A stretch of DNA of 64,000 nt from positions 1,922,001 through 1,986,000 of the forward strand of contig NZ_CP010429.1 of assembly GCF_000974425.1 (NCBI RefSeq), written 5' to 3'. A program made the position numbers and the translations under genes. This document shows positions 15,968-25,740 of the stretch, in pieces. Positions within the stretch are counted from its first letter, which is position 1; each line of letters starts with the position of its first letter. Origin of the DNA: Spirosoma radiotolerans. Lineage in GTDB: Bacteria; Bacteroidota; Bacteroidia; Cytophagales; Spirosomataceae. The notes beneath the pieces were generated by a model. The model had not been told where the DNA came from and did no database searches. It was given only the letters and a program-made list of their open reading frames with translations.

Positions 15968-17893
15968 ATGACACACCTCGTCAATAGCAGCCAACGCTCG
16001 CTTGGGGTAACCTTCCCGACCGAAAATCAGGCAAATATCGTGTTGTGGGCACCGCTTGCCAAACACGTTGCTATTAAAGTTTACGGGAATCAGGCGGCTA
16101 TCCCGTTAAAAAAAGAAGACCTGGGTTACTGGTGTTTAACAACCAGCCAGCTCAAACCCGGTGACTTGTATACTTATATCCTTGATGGTCATCAGGAATA
16201 CCCCGATCCCACTTCCCTTAGTCAGCCGCAGGGCGTACACGGTCCCTCGCAGGCAGTCGATACGGGTACTTTTCAGTGGGAAGATCAGTGTTGGGTAAAC
16301 CCTGCCTTAGATAGTTACCTGCTCTACGAACTTCATACGGGCACCTTTACCCAGGAAGGCACCTTTCAGGCACTGGAGAGCAAACTGGATTATTTGAAAG
16401 CGCTGGGGGTAAATGCCATTGAAATTATGCCCGTGGCCCAGTTCTCGGATTCCCGAAACTGGGGCTATGATGGAGTATACACCTATGCCGTCCAGAGTTC
16501 TTATGGCGGAGCCGCCGGGTTGCAACACCTTATCAACGCCTGCCATTACAAAGGCATTGCGGTCGTGCTGGACGTTGTTTACAATCACTTCGGACCCGAG
16601 GGTAATTACGTAGGCGAGTTTGGCCCTTACCTGACCGACAAATATTGCACGCCCTGGGGCAAGGCCGTTAATTTTGATGACGCCTGGTGTGATGGTGTCC
16701 GTCGGTATGTGATTGAAAATGCCCTGATGTGGTTTCGCGATTTCCACATAGACGCCTTGCGGCTGGATGCCGTTCATGCCATTAAGGATTTTAGCCCGAA
16801 GCACATTCTTCAGGAACTGCGCGAAGAAGTCGATAAGCTCATGGCAGAAACCGGCCGTCGGCATTACCTGATTGTTGAAAGCGATCTGAACGACCCGCGC
16901 TTCATCAATCCACTGTCTGAGAATGGGTATGGCATGGATGCGCAGTGGATGGATGAATTTCACCATGCCCTTCGGGTTTCCATTGGGGAAGAGCCACTGG
17001 GGTACTATGCCGATTTTGAGGGCATTGGCGATCTGGCTAAAGCTTATCAGAACGCCTATGTATATGATGGACAGTTCTCCGAGGTTCGCCATAAACTCTT
17101 TGGCTATCGTGCCGAGACGAATCCGGGGCAGCAGTTTATTGTCTTTTCACAGAATCACGACCAGATCGGTAACCGGAAACTGGGCGAGCGGTCGAGCCAA
17201 CTGTATAGCTATGAGGCTGTTAAGTTAATGGCTGGTGCCGTATTTGTCAGTCCGTACATTCCACTGCTGTTTATGGGTGAAGAATGGGGCGAGACGGACC
17301 CATTCTATTACTTCGTGAGTCATTCCGAGCCTGAACTGGTAGAGGCCGTCCGAAAAGGCCGCAAAGAAGAGTTTGCGGCTTTTCATTCGGATGAGGAAGT
17401 GCCTGACCCAGAAAGTGATGAAACTTACGAACGAGCCAAACTGCAGTGGGATTTGCTGGAGCAGGAGTCACACCAGATTTTGTTGCGCTACTACCAAACC
17501 CTGATTGCCCTGCGCCAGCAACTACCGGCGCTGGCGCATCTGGAACGCAGGCAGCTCGACGTTAGGGCCGACGAAGCCAATGAAACCCTGATACTGCACC
17601 GCTGGCACGAAGATCAGCATGTGCTTTGCCTGATGAATTTTTCTGATCAACCCCAATCCATATCCCTGCCAGAAGCCGGAGAGGCTGGCGTACCCTGGCG
17701 CAAGTTGCTCGACTCGGCCGACTCCACCTGGCAACCACAACCCCAATCGGAGACCGGCCCGGCTCCCGAAGCTGTATCCGCTTCTGAAACAATTCAGGCC
17801 AATCCCGAGTCGATTATTATATATGCACAACATCATGAAAAATCCCGTTTCCACGTACCGGATCCAATTTCACCGCGGCTTTACCTTTCGTGA
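15968..17893 (+). CDS. treZ: Malto-oligosyltrehalose trehalohydrolase
   Basis: TreZ releases trehalose from the maltooligosyl-trehalose made by TreY. The 641-residue GH13 enzyme has an N-terminal beta-sandwich (GVTFPTENQANIVLWAP) and the barrel motifs DVVYNHFGPEG, DALRLDAVHAI (nucleophile D267), VESDLND (acid E304) and QNHDQIGNR (D398). The last roughly 90 residues form the C-terminal beta domain and a less conserved tail. Its 3' end overlaps the next gene by 71 bases, which argues for translational coupling and fixed stoichiometry with TreY. Confidence 0.96.
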   Translation: MTHLVNSSQRSLGVTFPTENQANIVLWAPLAKHVAIKVYGNQAAIPLKKEDLGYWCLTTSQLKPGDLYTYILDGHQEYPDPTSLSQPQGVHGPSQAVDTGTFQWEDQCWVNPALDSYLLYELHTGTFTQEGTFQALESKLDYLKALGVNAIEIMPVAQFSDSRNWGYDGVYTYAVQSSYGGAAGLQHLINACHYKGIAVVLDVVYNHFGPEGNYVGEFGPYLTDKYCTPWGKAVNFDDAWCDGVRRYVIENALMWFRDFHIDALRLDAVHAIKDFSPKHILQELREEVDKLMAETGRRHYLIVESDLNDPRFINPLSENGYGMDAQWMDEFHHALRVSIGEEPLGYYADFEGIGDLAKAYQNAYVYDGQFSEVRHKLFGYRAETNPGQQFIVFSQNHDQIGNRKLGERSSQLYSYEAVKLMAGAVFVSPYIPLLFMGEEWGETDPFYYFVSHSEPELVEAVRKGRKEEFAAFHSDEEVPDPESDETYERAKLQWDLLEQESHQILLRYYQTLIALRQQLPALAHLERRQLDVRADEANETLILHRWHEDQHVLCLMNFSDQPQSISLPEAGEAGVPWRKLLDSADSTWQPQPQSETGPAPEAVSASETIQANPESIIIYAQHHEKSRFHVPDPISPRLYLS

Positions 17894-20800
17894 TTTTGAG
17901 CGTGTCATCCCGTACCTGGACAAGCTGGGCGTCCATACGGTCTATGCGTCACCCATATTTGAGGCTGTGCCCGGTAGCATGCATGGCTATGATTCCGTAA
18001 ATCCACATCGGATAAACCCCGAAATTGGAACCGAAGCGCAACTGAAAGCCATTAGCAAAGAGCTTACCAAACGGGGCATGCGCTGGATACAGGACATTGT
18101 CCCCAATCACATGGCTTTCCATCCGAACAATACTTGGCTGATGGATGTGCTGGAGAAAGGTCAACTGTCCACCTATGCCCGCTTTTTCGATATAGACTGG
18201 CAAAGCCCCGTCCATAAAGGCCGCCTGATGGTCCCTTTTCTGGGGAGCCCGCTGGATGAGGTTATTGAGCAGAGCGAGTTGAAAATTAAGCACAAAGGTG
18301 GCAAGTTTTGGATCGCCTATTACGACACGACGTACCCATTACACGCCCGCTCTTACGGAACCATTTTGCGGGCAGGTAAAGAAAAACCAACCAAATCTGT
18401 TGCGGCCTTACTTACCAAACTCGATCAGCTTCTGACGATCAGTGACCCGGACAACTACGCGCAGCAAAGCGCTGACTGTCAGGAATCGCTGGCCGCCCTG
18501 ATGGGCGATGCGGCCAGCAAGGCGTATGTCAGGCAGTGCTTAACCCAGGTGAATGAGTCGTCAGAGCTTGTGACGCAGATTACCGACGAACAGCCGTATC
18601 GACTCTGTTACCATGCCGAAACGGATCGGCAAATCAACTATCGCCGGTTTTTTACGGTCAATTCCTTGATCTGCCTGAACATTCAGGACCCCATTGTTTT
18701 TGAGGCCGTTCACGAACTGCCCAAACTATTTCTCGAAGCCGGGATTTTTCACGGACTGCGCGTCGACCACATCGATGGGCTTCAGGACCCCAGCCGTTAC
18801 CTGGAGCGACTTCGGGCCATGGCGCGGCCGGATGCCTATATCGTTGTTGAAAAAATTCTGCAAAACGATGAGGAGCTCCCGTTACACTGGCCTATTCAGG
18901 GGGCAACGGGTTACGCTTATCTGTCGATGGTGAATAACCTGTTCACCCGCACCAACAGCGAGGCCAGTTTTACCCGGTTTTATCACGCCCTTTTAGGTGA
19001 GAAAATGGCTGTTCGTCAGGAGCTGTACGACAAAAAATCGTACATCCTCCACGAAAACATGAACGGGGAACTGGACAACCTGGATGGCCTTTTTCGCTTA
19101 CTGAACCTGGTCGATCAGGATGTATTGGCGAACATAGCTCCCGAGCAGTTAAAAGCCGCCATTGGCGAGTTTTTGATTCAGTGCCCCGTCTATCGGTATT
19201 ATGGTAATGAGATGCCGCTGAACCCCGATGAGAGCGATGCCGTACAGGCCATCTTTAACCGGGTCAGGAAGCGCAACCCGGAACTAGGACCCGCCGTCGA
19301 TGTGCTGGAAGAAGCCCTGCTGCAAAAGCCACAGACGGAAGGGGATGACTACAACGAGCGGGCGCTGCGGTTTTATCAGCGGTGTATGCAGTTTACGGGT
19401 CCGCTGACGGCCAAGGGCGTAGAGGATACCCTGATGTATACCTACAACCGGTTTATCGGCCACGATGAAGTCGGGGATTCGCCCGAATATTTTGGTCTGA
19501 CCGTTGCGGATTTTCATCAGAAAATGATCGGTCGGCAGACGCACTGGCCACTGGGGCTCAGTGCCACCTCGACCCACGATACCAAACGGGGCGAGGATGT
19601 ACGGAGTCGCCTGAACGTGCTTACCGACCTGACCGACGAGTGGATTGCCACGGTTCAGGAATGGCAGCAACTCAACCAGGACATCAAACTACAGGCCCCC
19701 GATAACCCGGCCATACCCGCTGAAGGGGCTCCCGACCCAAATGGCGAATACTTTATTTATCAGACGCTGGTGGGCGCTTACCCAATGCCTGACCAGCATG
19801 AAGATGACTTCCCTAATCGCCTGACGGAGTATCTGCAAAAGGCGATGCGGGAAGCCAAACGCAATTCAAGTTATAATGAGCCAAACGAAGCTTACGAAGA
19901 AGCGACCAAAGCCTTTGCCCTACAGCTACTGGATCAGAAACGGCCTTTCTGGGGCAACTTTCAGGCGTTTCATCGTCGAATAAGCGATTTTGGTATTATC
20001 AACTCACTGGCCCAGGTTGTCCTGAAATGTATGTGCCCAGGCGTACCTGACATTTACCAGGGTTGCGAAGGCTGGGATTTGAGCATGGTTGATCCCGACA
20101 ACCGCCGTCCCGTCGACTTTGCCTCCCGTCAGCAGTGGCTGGACGATTTGACTGCGGTTGATTCAGAAATGACCTGGATGGATTTATGGGAAAATCGGTA
20201 CGACTCCCGCATCAAGCTCTGGCTGGTGCATACCCTGCTTGGCGAGCGGAACCAGCACCCGGATTTGTTTGCCAGTGGGCATTACATCCCGCTGCAGGTG
20301 GAGGGCCGCTACAAAAAGCATGTGCTGGCCTTTGCCCGGCGCTATGAACAGACCTGGTATGTGATTGCCGTGCCTCTGGGCCTGGCTCAGTTATGTGGTA
20401 AACAGGATAGTGTTGTTGGCTTAGACTGGCAGGATACCCGGATTATCTTACCCGTTGAAGCCCCCGACAAATGGACACATTGTTTACTGGGTAGTGCGGG
20501 CAAAGCCAACGATGGTCTCCTCGTTGCAGATTTATTTGCCGGTTTGCCGCTGGCTGTGCTGACATTGGAGAAACGGCCCAGCGAGCGCAAGGCGGGTATT
20601 CTGATGCCCATCCCTTCGCTTCCGTCACCCTTCGGGATTGGCGATTTCGGGCCGGAGGCAACCGCTTTCGCCGACTTCCTCAGCCGGAGCCAGCAGACGT
20701 ACTGGCAGGTACTGCCCCTGAACCCGGTGGGTGCCGACTGCGGGTATTCGCCGTACAGCGCTGTATCGAGCATGGCCGGAAATCCATTATTACTAAGCCC

Positions 20801-22079
20801 GGTTTTGCTGGCGCAGGAGGGGTATCTGGACGAAGCGAATTTGCCGGACTATTATCAGCCCATCACGGATCAGATCGATTATGCCACGGCCAGCCAGCGC
20901 AAAAAAGAGTTACTGGTGAACGCTTACCAAACGGCTCAACGCAATCAGTCGACGAGTCAGGACTTTGAGTTTTGCCAGTTTTGCGAGCAGGAAGCCTACT
21001 GGCTGGACGATTTTGCCCTCTATGCGGTCCTGAAAGAGCAGCATGCTGATAAAGCCTGGCATGAGTGGCCGAAAGCCTACAAATTTCGGGAGCAACAGGC
21101 TTTGGCAGCGTTCCGCGACGAACAGACGGAGGCCATCAAACAGGCAAAATGGCTCCAATTTGTTTTTGCCAATCAGTGGACGGCGCTGAAAAGCTATTGC
21201 AACACGATTGGTATTCAATTGTTTGGCGACCTGCCTTTCTATGTGAGTTATGATTCGGCGGATGTATGGGCTAATCCGGACTTGTTTTGCCTCGATAAAG
21301 AAGGAAATATGATTAGTGTGGCCGGCGTGCCTCCCGATTATTTCAATGCCAACGGGCAGCGTTGGGGCATGCCTATCTTCCGCTGGGATGTGCTGAAAAA
21401 GCAAAATTACAGGTGGTGGGTCGATCGGCTCCGCAAAAATATGGAACGCTATGATTTACTTCGTTTAGACCATTTTCGGGCGTTTGCCAGCTATTGGGAG
21501 GTGCCCGCCGATGAACCAACGGCCATCCACGGCGAATGGAAACCCGGACCCGGCGCCGACTTTTTTAAGGTGTTGCAGCAGGAATTGGGCGATCTTCCCT
21601 TCGTGGCCGAAGATCTGGGCAAGATCGACGCGGACGTATACGAACTGCGGGATGAATTTGGGTTGCCGGGCATGAAGGTCATTCAGTTTGCTTTTGGTGA
21701 GGATATGCCCGAAACAGTCAATAGTATGCACCATCATACGCCGAACTCCATTGCTTATACGGGTACGCACGACAACAACACCAGTGTAGGCTGGTACCGG
21801 CAGAATGCGAACGATGAAAACCGCAGCCAGCTGGAGCGATACGTTGGTCATCCGGTATCGGAGGATGATGTGCATCTTGTGCTATCCCGGTTGGCATATG
21901 CGTCGGTGGCGAACCTTGCCATTTTGCCCCTGGCTGACGTGTTGGGCCTCGACGAATCGGCCCGCCTGAACACGCCAGCCTCCACGGCCAGCAACTGGAC
22001 ATGGCGATTGCTTCCTGAACAAATAACCCCTGCTATTGAACAGCACCTTCGCGAATTGACGACGGTGTATGACCGATGA
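17823..22079 (+). CDS. treY: TreY-MalQ fusion: malto-oligosyltrehalose synthase + 4-alpha-glucanotransferase
   Basis: This 1418-residue protein joins two enzymes in one frame. Residues 1 to about 915 are TreY (STYRIQFHRGFTF, catalytic D315 in GLRVDHIDG, E343 in VVEKIL, D586 in TSTHDTKRGEDVRSR), which turns the reducing end of maltodextrin into a trehalose unit. From about residue 922 a complete MalQ follows (GILMPIPSLPSPFGIGDFG; D1216 in LLRLDHFRAF, E1263 in FVAEDLG, D1317 in YTGTHDNNT). MalQ shuffles glucan chains. All catalytic residues of both halves are visible, so both are likely active. The ATG at 17835 (MKNPVSTYR) is an equally good start. It overlaps treZ. Confidence 0.95.
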   Translation: MHNIMKNPVSTYRIQFHRGFTFRDFERVIPYLDKLGVHTVYASPIFEAVPGSMHGYDSVNPHRINPEIGTEAQLKAISKELTKRGMRWIQDIVPNHMAFHPNNTWLMDVLEKGQLSTYARFFDIDWQSPVHKGRLMVPFLGSPLDEVIEQSELKIKHKGGKFWIAYYDTTYPLHARSYGTILRAGKEKPTKSVAALLTKLDQLLTISDPDNYAQQSADCQESLAALMGDAASKAYVRQCLTQVNESSELVTQITDEQPYRLCYHAETDRQINYRRFFTVNSLICLNIQDPIVFEAVHELPKLFLEAGIFHGLRVDHIDGLQDPSRYLERLRAMARPDAYIVVEKILQNDEELPLHWPIQGATGYAYLSMVNNLFTRTNSEASFTRFYHALLGEKMAVRQELYDKKSYILHENMNGELDNLDGLFRLLNLVDQDVLANIAPEQLKAAIGEFLIQCPVYRYYGNEMPLNPDESDAVQAIFNRVRKRNPELGPAVDVLEEALLQKPQTEGDDYNERALRFYQRCMQFTGPLTAKGVEDTLMYTYNRFIGHDEVGDSPEYFGLTVADFHQKMIGRQTHWPLGLSATSTHDTKRGEDVRSRLNVLTDLTDEWIATVQEWQQLNQDIKLQAPDNPAIPAEGAPDPNGEYFIYQTLVGAYPMPDQHEDDFPNRLTEYLQKAMREAKRNSSYNEPNEAYEEATKAFALQLLDQKRPFWGNFQAFHRRISDFGIINSLAQVVLKCMCPGVPDIYQGCEGWDLSMVDPDNRRPVDFASRQQWLDDLTAVDSEMTWMDLWENRYDSRIKLWLVHTLLGERNQHPDLFASGHYIPLQVEGRYKKHVLAFARRYEQTWYVIAVPLGLAQLCGKQDSVVGLDWQDTRIILPVEAPDKWTHCLLGSAGKANDGLLVADLFAGLPLAVLTLEKRPSERKAGILMPIPSLPSPFGIGDFGPEATAFADFLSRSQQTYWQVLPLNPVGADCGYSPYSAVSSMAGNPLLLSPVLLAQEGYLDEANLPDYYQPITDQIDYATASQRKKELLVNAYQTAQRNQSTSQDFEFCQFCEQEAYWLDDFALYAVLKEQHADKAWHEWPKAYKFREQQALAAFRDEQTEAIKQAKWLQFVFANQWTALKSYCNTIGIQLFGDLPFYVSYDSADVWANPDLFCLDKEGNMISVAGVPPDYFNANGQRWGMPIFRWDVLKKQNYRWWVDRLRKNMERYDLLRLDHFRAFASYWEVPADEPTAIHGEWKPGPGADFFKVLQQELGDLPFVAEDLGKIDADVYELRDEFGLPGMKVIQFAFGEDMPETVNSMHHHTPNSIAYTGTHDNNTSVGWYRQNANDENRSQLERYVGHPVSEDDVHLVLSRLAYASVANLAILPLADVLGLDESARLNTPASTASNWTWRLLPEQITPAIEQHLRELTTVYDR

Positions 22080-22080
22080 T

Positions 22081-22156
22081 GTTTGTGGTTTGTCGTTTGT
22101 GGATATGCCCAGAGGTAACTACTTGTAGACGTAAGCACAAACGACAAACCACAAAC
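22081..22156. repeat. 21-bp inverted repeat built of GTTTGT(G/C) heptads
   Basis: Arms 22081-22101 and 22136-22156 are perfect reverse complements separated by 34 bases. Each arm consists of three heptads, GTTTGTG, GTTTGTC, GTTTGTG. It begins two bases after the TreY-MalQ stop and could act as a terminator or as a processing hairpin before the oxidoreductase. Confidence 0.8.
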
Positions 22157-22181
22157 CCTTGAACAGTAGACAACCAACCTT

Positions 22182-23162
22182 ATGCTAAAAATAGGCTATC
22201 ACGCATCCCACGAGCAATTTAAACCCAGTACGCTGTTGCAGTATGTGCAACGGGCGCAACAGGCAGGCTTCACGGCCTGCTCCTCATCCGATCATTTCCA
22301 TCCCTGGAGCAACCGCCAGGGCGAGAGCGGCTTTGCCTGGTCTTGGTTAGGCGCGGCTTTACAGGCTACTTCTCTTTCGTTTGGTGTCGTCAATGCACCC
22401 GGACAGCGATACCATCCGGCTATTATTGCTCAGGCAGCCGCTACGCTGGCCGATATGTTTCCCGAACGGTTCTGGATGGCTGTTGGTACCGGCCAGGCCC
22501 TAAACGAAGCCATTACAGGGGGCAAATGGCCCGCCAAAGCCGACCGAAATGCCCGTCTGAAAGAATGTGTCGACATTATTCGAGCGTTGTGGGATGGACA
22601 GACCGTTACCCATAAGGGCCTGGTGACGGTTGAAGAAGCAACGTTATATACCCGCCCTGCCGTGAAACCGTTACTTTTTGGAGCGGCCGTCACCAGCAAA
22701 ACTGCGGAATGGGTTGGTAGTTGGGCTGATGGACTGCTCACCATATCGCAGCCTTCCGAGCAATTGCGGGAAGTAGTCGATGCGTTCCGACGGGGAGGTG
22801 GTGAAGGCAAACCGATGCACCTGAAAGTACAGCTCTCTTATGCCAATACTGAAGAGGCTGCCCAGCAGGGCGCTTACGATCAATGGCGGGGTAATATTTT
22901 TCCTAACGGTATGCTAACCGACTTGCGTCGGCCGGAGCAGTTTGATATGGCTGGCGACCTGGTCGACCTGAAGCAGGTCGACCAGATGGTTCGTATTTCC
23001 GCCGATACCAGCCAGCATCTCGCCTGGTTGCAGGAAGATATCGCCTTGGGGTTCGAGCAGCTCTTTCTGCACAATGTCAATCTGGAACACGAGCGCTTTA
23101 TTGATGATTTCGGGGAGAACGTGTTGCCCGATTTGCTCAAACCTGCTTCTGTGCATGCCTAG
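22182..23162 (+). CDS. LLM-class flavin oxidoreductase (TIGR03885-like, probably non-F420)
   Basis: This 326-residue bacterial-luciferase-like (TIM-barrel) protein begins MLKIGYHASHEQFKPS. It contains SSDHFHPW, the GTGQALNEAI motif after PERFWMAVG, and RNARLKECVDIIRALWDG. This matches the TIGR03885 group found in bacteria that lack coenzyme F420, so FMN is the likely cofactor. The substrate is unknown. It lies 102 bases downstream of the TreY-MalQ fusion on the same strand, which hints at a role linked to trehalose or maltodextrin metabolism. Confidence 0.87.
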   Translation: MLKIGYHASHEQFKPSTLLQYVQRAQQAGFTACSSSDHFHPWSNRQGESGFAWSWLGAALQATSLSFGVVNAPGQRYHPAIIAQAAATLADMFPERFWMAVGTGQALNEAITGGKWPAKADRNARLKECVDIIRALWDGQTVTHKGLVTVEEATLYTRPAVKPLLFGAAVTSKTAEWVGSWADGLLTISQPSEQLREVVDAFRRGGGEGKPMHLKVQLSYANTEEAAQQGAYDQWRGNIFPNGMLTDLRRPEQFDMAGDLVDLKQVDQMVRISADTSQHLAWLQEDIALGFEQLFLHNVNLEHERFIDDFGENVLPDLLKPASVHA

Positions 23163-23259
23163 CGAAAGGCGCTCTCCGCTACGGTTTGCATACCTGCCGT
23201 TTTTGCCCGACAAAACCAGAAACCAGTTTTTACTCAACAACTTATAAACAACTTTTTTT

Positions 23260-23631
23260 ATGACGTATTGGGCAAAGAGCATCTGTGGGCTTTCGCTCGG
23301 TTTGCTGGTCGGTTGTCAAACCGGTGTTCGTGACTTTGATTTTATGAATAAGCAGTTTGCGGCCACCTTCAACGTCGACTCCACAAAGGGAATTGACAGT
23401 ACGAACTTAGCTACGCTGAGTGGCTCCAAAGCAATTTATAGCTTCAGAGAAGATGGAAAAGGAACGAATCATATTCAGATGGGCATGCTGTCAAGAGATA
23501 CGCCCTTCACTTGGAAAGTGAAGGGCGATAGCCTGTTGATTGATAATAAACCTTATTCGGTAAAGCCTGAAAACCAAGGATTTATGCTCAAGTCTGATTC
23601 AGCCAAGATCTTTCTGACCCAGCAACCCTGA
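23260..23631 (+). CDS. Small lipoprotein of unknown function
   Basis: This 123-residue protein starts MTYWAKSICGLSLGLLVGCQ, with a lipobox (LLVGC) giving a lipidated Cys at about residue 19. The mature part is a small beta-rich domain (TLSGSKAIYSFREDGKGTNH, then FTWKVKGDSLLIDNKPYSVK), like the lipocalin-style small domains common in Bacteroidota lipoproteins. The family is not certain. It precedes the NUDIX gene by 30 bases, so they may be cotranscribed. Confidence 0.75.
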   Translation: MTYWAKSICGLSLGLLVGCQTGVRDFDFMNKQFAATFNVDSTKGIDSTNLATLSGSKAIYSFREDGKGTNHIQMGMLSRDTPFTWKVKGDSLLIDNKPYSVKPENQGFMLKSDSAKIFLTQQP

Positions 23632-23661
23632 CCCAATCGGCTAGTAAACAACATAACGCAT

Positions 23662-24351
23662 ATGGAATCAGAACAACTGGATGAGGCCCCCAAGTATAAA
23701 AACTGGCGCGATCAGTTAGCGCAGAATCAAATTAATGTCAATCAGATACACCCGTTGTATGTGCATCAGGCCCGGAAAGATGGCAGCGTTTTATACGCGC
23801 TTCTGAAGGTAGAGGCCGATACACCGGAGGGTACGACGCTAAACCCAATCTGCTTTCTGAAGGGCGATGCGGTTTCTATGCTGGTTGTGCTGATTGCGGA
23901 AGAGACAAACGACAAATACGTTCTTTTGGTGAAACAACGGCGCATTTGCAATGGAGCGTTCACCTATGAACACCCGGCAGGCATGATCGACGAAGACGAC
24001 CCATCGCCGGTTGAGGTTGCCGCCCGCGAACTGGGTGAAGAAGCAAACCTGACTGTTGATCCGGCGGAGTTAACGCCTTTGTTTAATAAGCCGCTGTATT
24101 CGGCAACGGCCACCAGCGACGAAGCGCTGCACTTTTTTTACCTCGAACGGCGCCTGCCTTTGGCAGAAATTAAAGCAATAGATAGCAAAGCTACCGGCGA
24201 GGAGGAGGAAAACGAGCACACGCAATTACAGGTTGCTACGTTTCCCGAAGCGCATAGACTAGTGAGCAATATGCACGGGATCTTGAGTCATTTATTGTAT
24301 CTGCAAAAAGTGGGGGATTTCGAAACGCTGGCGTCATTACCCCGATCGTAA
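23662..24351 (+). CDS. NUDIX hydrolase
   Basis: This 229-residue protein has a Nudix box beginning at G107 (GMIDEDDPSPVEVAARELGE, then EANL). The REL..EE core that binds the metal is intact. Two extra residues lie before it and Asn replaces the usual Gly near the end. The N-terminal part resembles ADP-sugar pyrophosphatase-like NUDIX enzymes (HPAG before the box, VLLVKQRR upstream). It probably hydrolyses a nucleoside-diphosphate-linked substrate; which one is unknown. Confidence 0.9.
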   Translation: MESEQLDEAPKYKNWRDQLAQNQINVNQIHPLYVHQARKDGSVLYALLKVEADTPEGTTLNPICFLKGDAVSMLVVLIAEETNDKYVLLVKQRRICNGAFTYEHPAGMIDEDDPSPVEVAARELGEEANLTVDPAELTPLFNKPLYSATATSDEALHFFYLERRLPLAEIKAIDSKATGEEEENEHTQLQVATFPEAHRLVSNMHGILSHLLYLQKVGDFETLASLPRS

Positions 24352-24389
24352 CTCGTTGATGCATCTAACCTCTTACTCTCCGCTCCAGT

Positions 24390-25706
24390 ATGGCTGCTTT
24401 TTCATCAAACCATCCGCAATCCGTAACCGATCTGGTTACGTTCTTATTTAATCGTCGGGAAACCTTATTGAACAATTGGCGAACGGCCTGTGAAGCAGAT
24501 GCATCCCTGAAAAAGATCTCTACACTGACTCGCGAAGAATTCAATAACCTGATTCCGAGTATTCTGGAGTCGCTGGAACAGCAGTTGATGGGGCAGCCTG
24601 TTCAAACAGATCCCGTGTTAGCGGCTAAATCGCATGGCCTGCAACGCTGGCAGAAGTCGCTTAGTCTGGTTAATCTGTTGAGTGAATACAACCATTTGCT
24701 GATGGCTCTGTTCAATGAGTTAAAGCTCTTCCGTCAGGTCTTTCCGCAATCTGACCCAGATATTGTTCTTCAGGCTCAACAGCATATTATGCTGTTGATG
24801 ACCCAGACACTGGGCGGAAGTGTTGTCAAACACGATGAACTTCAACGCCTGGAAGCGGCTAACCGGGCCGCCAGCCTCGAAGCAGCCTTACAGGGAATGG
24901 AGGATCTGGCTCGCCAGCGGGGCGATATGTTGCGAACGTCCTCCCATGATCTGCGGAGTGGACTTGGCCTGAGCATAGGCGCAGCTTCTATTTTACAGAT
25001 GGACGATTTAAGCTCGGAAGAACGGCAACAGTATATTGACATGCTGAACCGAAATCTGGCCCGCGTTCAATCACTACTGACGGGCCTTATGGATTTAGCC
25101 CGTCTGGAGGCCGGCCGGGAACCGCTTGATATAGAGGAGTTCGACGTCGCTAGCCTGTTAACGGAACTGGTTGATAGTGCTCAGCCAATGGCCCAGGAAA
25201 ACGGGATTATTTTACGGGCGGATGGGCTGGAAGCCTTGCTGGTTAAAACGGACCGGCTTAAAATACACCGTATTGCGCAGAATCTTCTGGTAAACGCCCT
25301 GATATATACCCCTTCCAGTTCAAGCCGCCCCGGTATGGTATCGGTATCCTGGTCGGCCGAGAACGACTGGCGATGGGTATTTAGCGTGCAGGACTCAGGG
25401 CCGGGTTTGCCTGCTGGCGTAATGGATTTGTTCCATAAGCAGTTAAGGCCAACTGTTGAGCCAACAAGTGTACTCTCTCCGGAAGAAGCCCAACCCATTG
25501 AGCCAATGCCCAACTCCAGGCAGGATTTGCCTGCTGATCCCTTGCGGGGAGAGCGGGCTAATGCGTACGGAAAACACGGCGAAGGCGTAGGCTTACAAAT
25601 TGTAAAACGACTTTGTGAGTCGGTGGGGGCCAGCGTTGAGATTGAAAGTGTAGCCGGACGGGGTACATTGGTGCGTGTTCGAATGCTGATGCAACAGCCC
25701 GTTTAG
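24390..25706 (+). CDS. Orphan sensor histidine kinase
   Basis: This 438-residue protein has no membrane segment. An N-terminal helical sensor region of about 150 residues resembles the RsbRD N-terminal type (FLFNRRETLLNNWRTACEAD). A coiled stretch and HisKA follow, with the phosphorylated H186 in SSHDLRSGLG. The HATPase part has an N box (RIAQNLLVNALIYTP), G1 (VQDSGPGLPAG) and G2 (GEGVGLQIVKRL). An inserted Pro-rich segment of about 45 residues lies between G1 and G2. No response regulator is adjacent, so the partner lies elsewhere. Confidence 0.9.
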   Translation: MAAFSSNHPQSVTDLVTFLFNRRETLLNNWRTACEADASLKKISTLTREEFNNLIPSILESLEQQLMGQPVQTDPVLAAKSHGLQRWQKSLSLVNLLSEYNHLLMALFNELKLFRQVFPQSDPDIVLQAQQHIMLLMTQTLGGSVVKHDELQRLEAANRAASLEAALQGMEDLARQRGDMLRTSSHDLRSGLGLSIGAASILQMDDLSSEERQQYIDMLNRNLARVQSLLTGLMDLARLEAGREPLDIEEFDVASLLTELVDSAQPMAQENGIILRADGLEALLVKTDRLKIHRIAQNLLVNALIYTPSSSSRPGMVSVSWSAENDWRWVFSVQDSGPGLPAGVMDLFHKQLRPTVEPTSVLSPEEAQPIEPMPNSRQDLPADPLRGERANAYGKHGEGVGLQIVKRLCESVGASVEIESVAGRGTLVRVRMLMQQPV

Positions 25707-25740
25707 CTCTTGCCTGGCCCCATCACGTCGCACCAACGCC

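Noticed and set aside
16307-17092. Open frame of 261 codons opposite treZ
   Set aside because: Antisense of treZ, whose conserved catalytic motifs fix the real frame.
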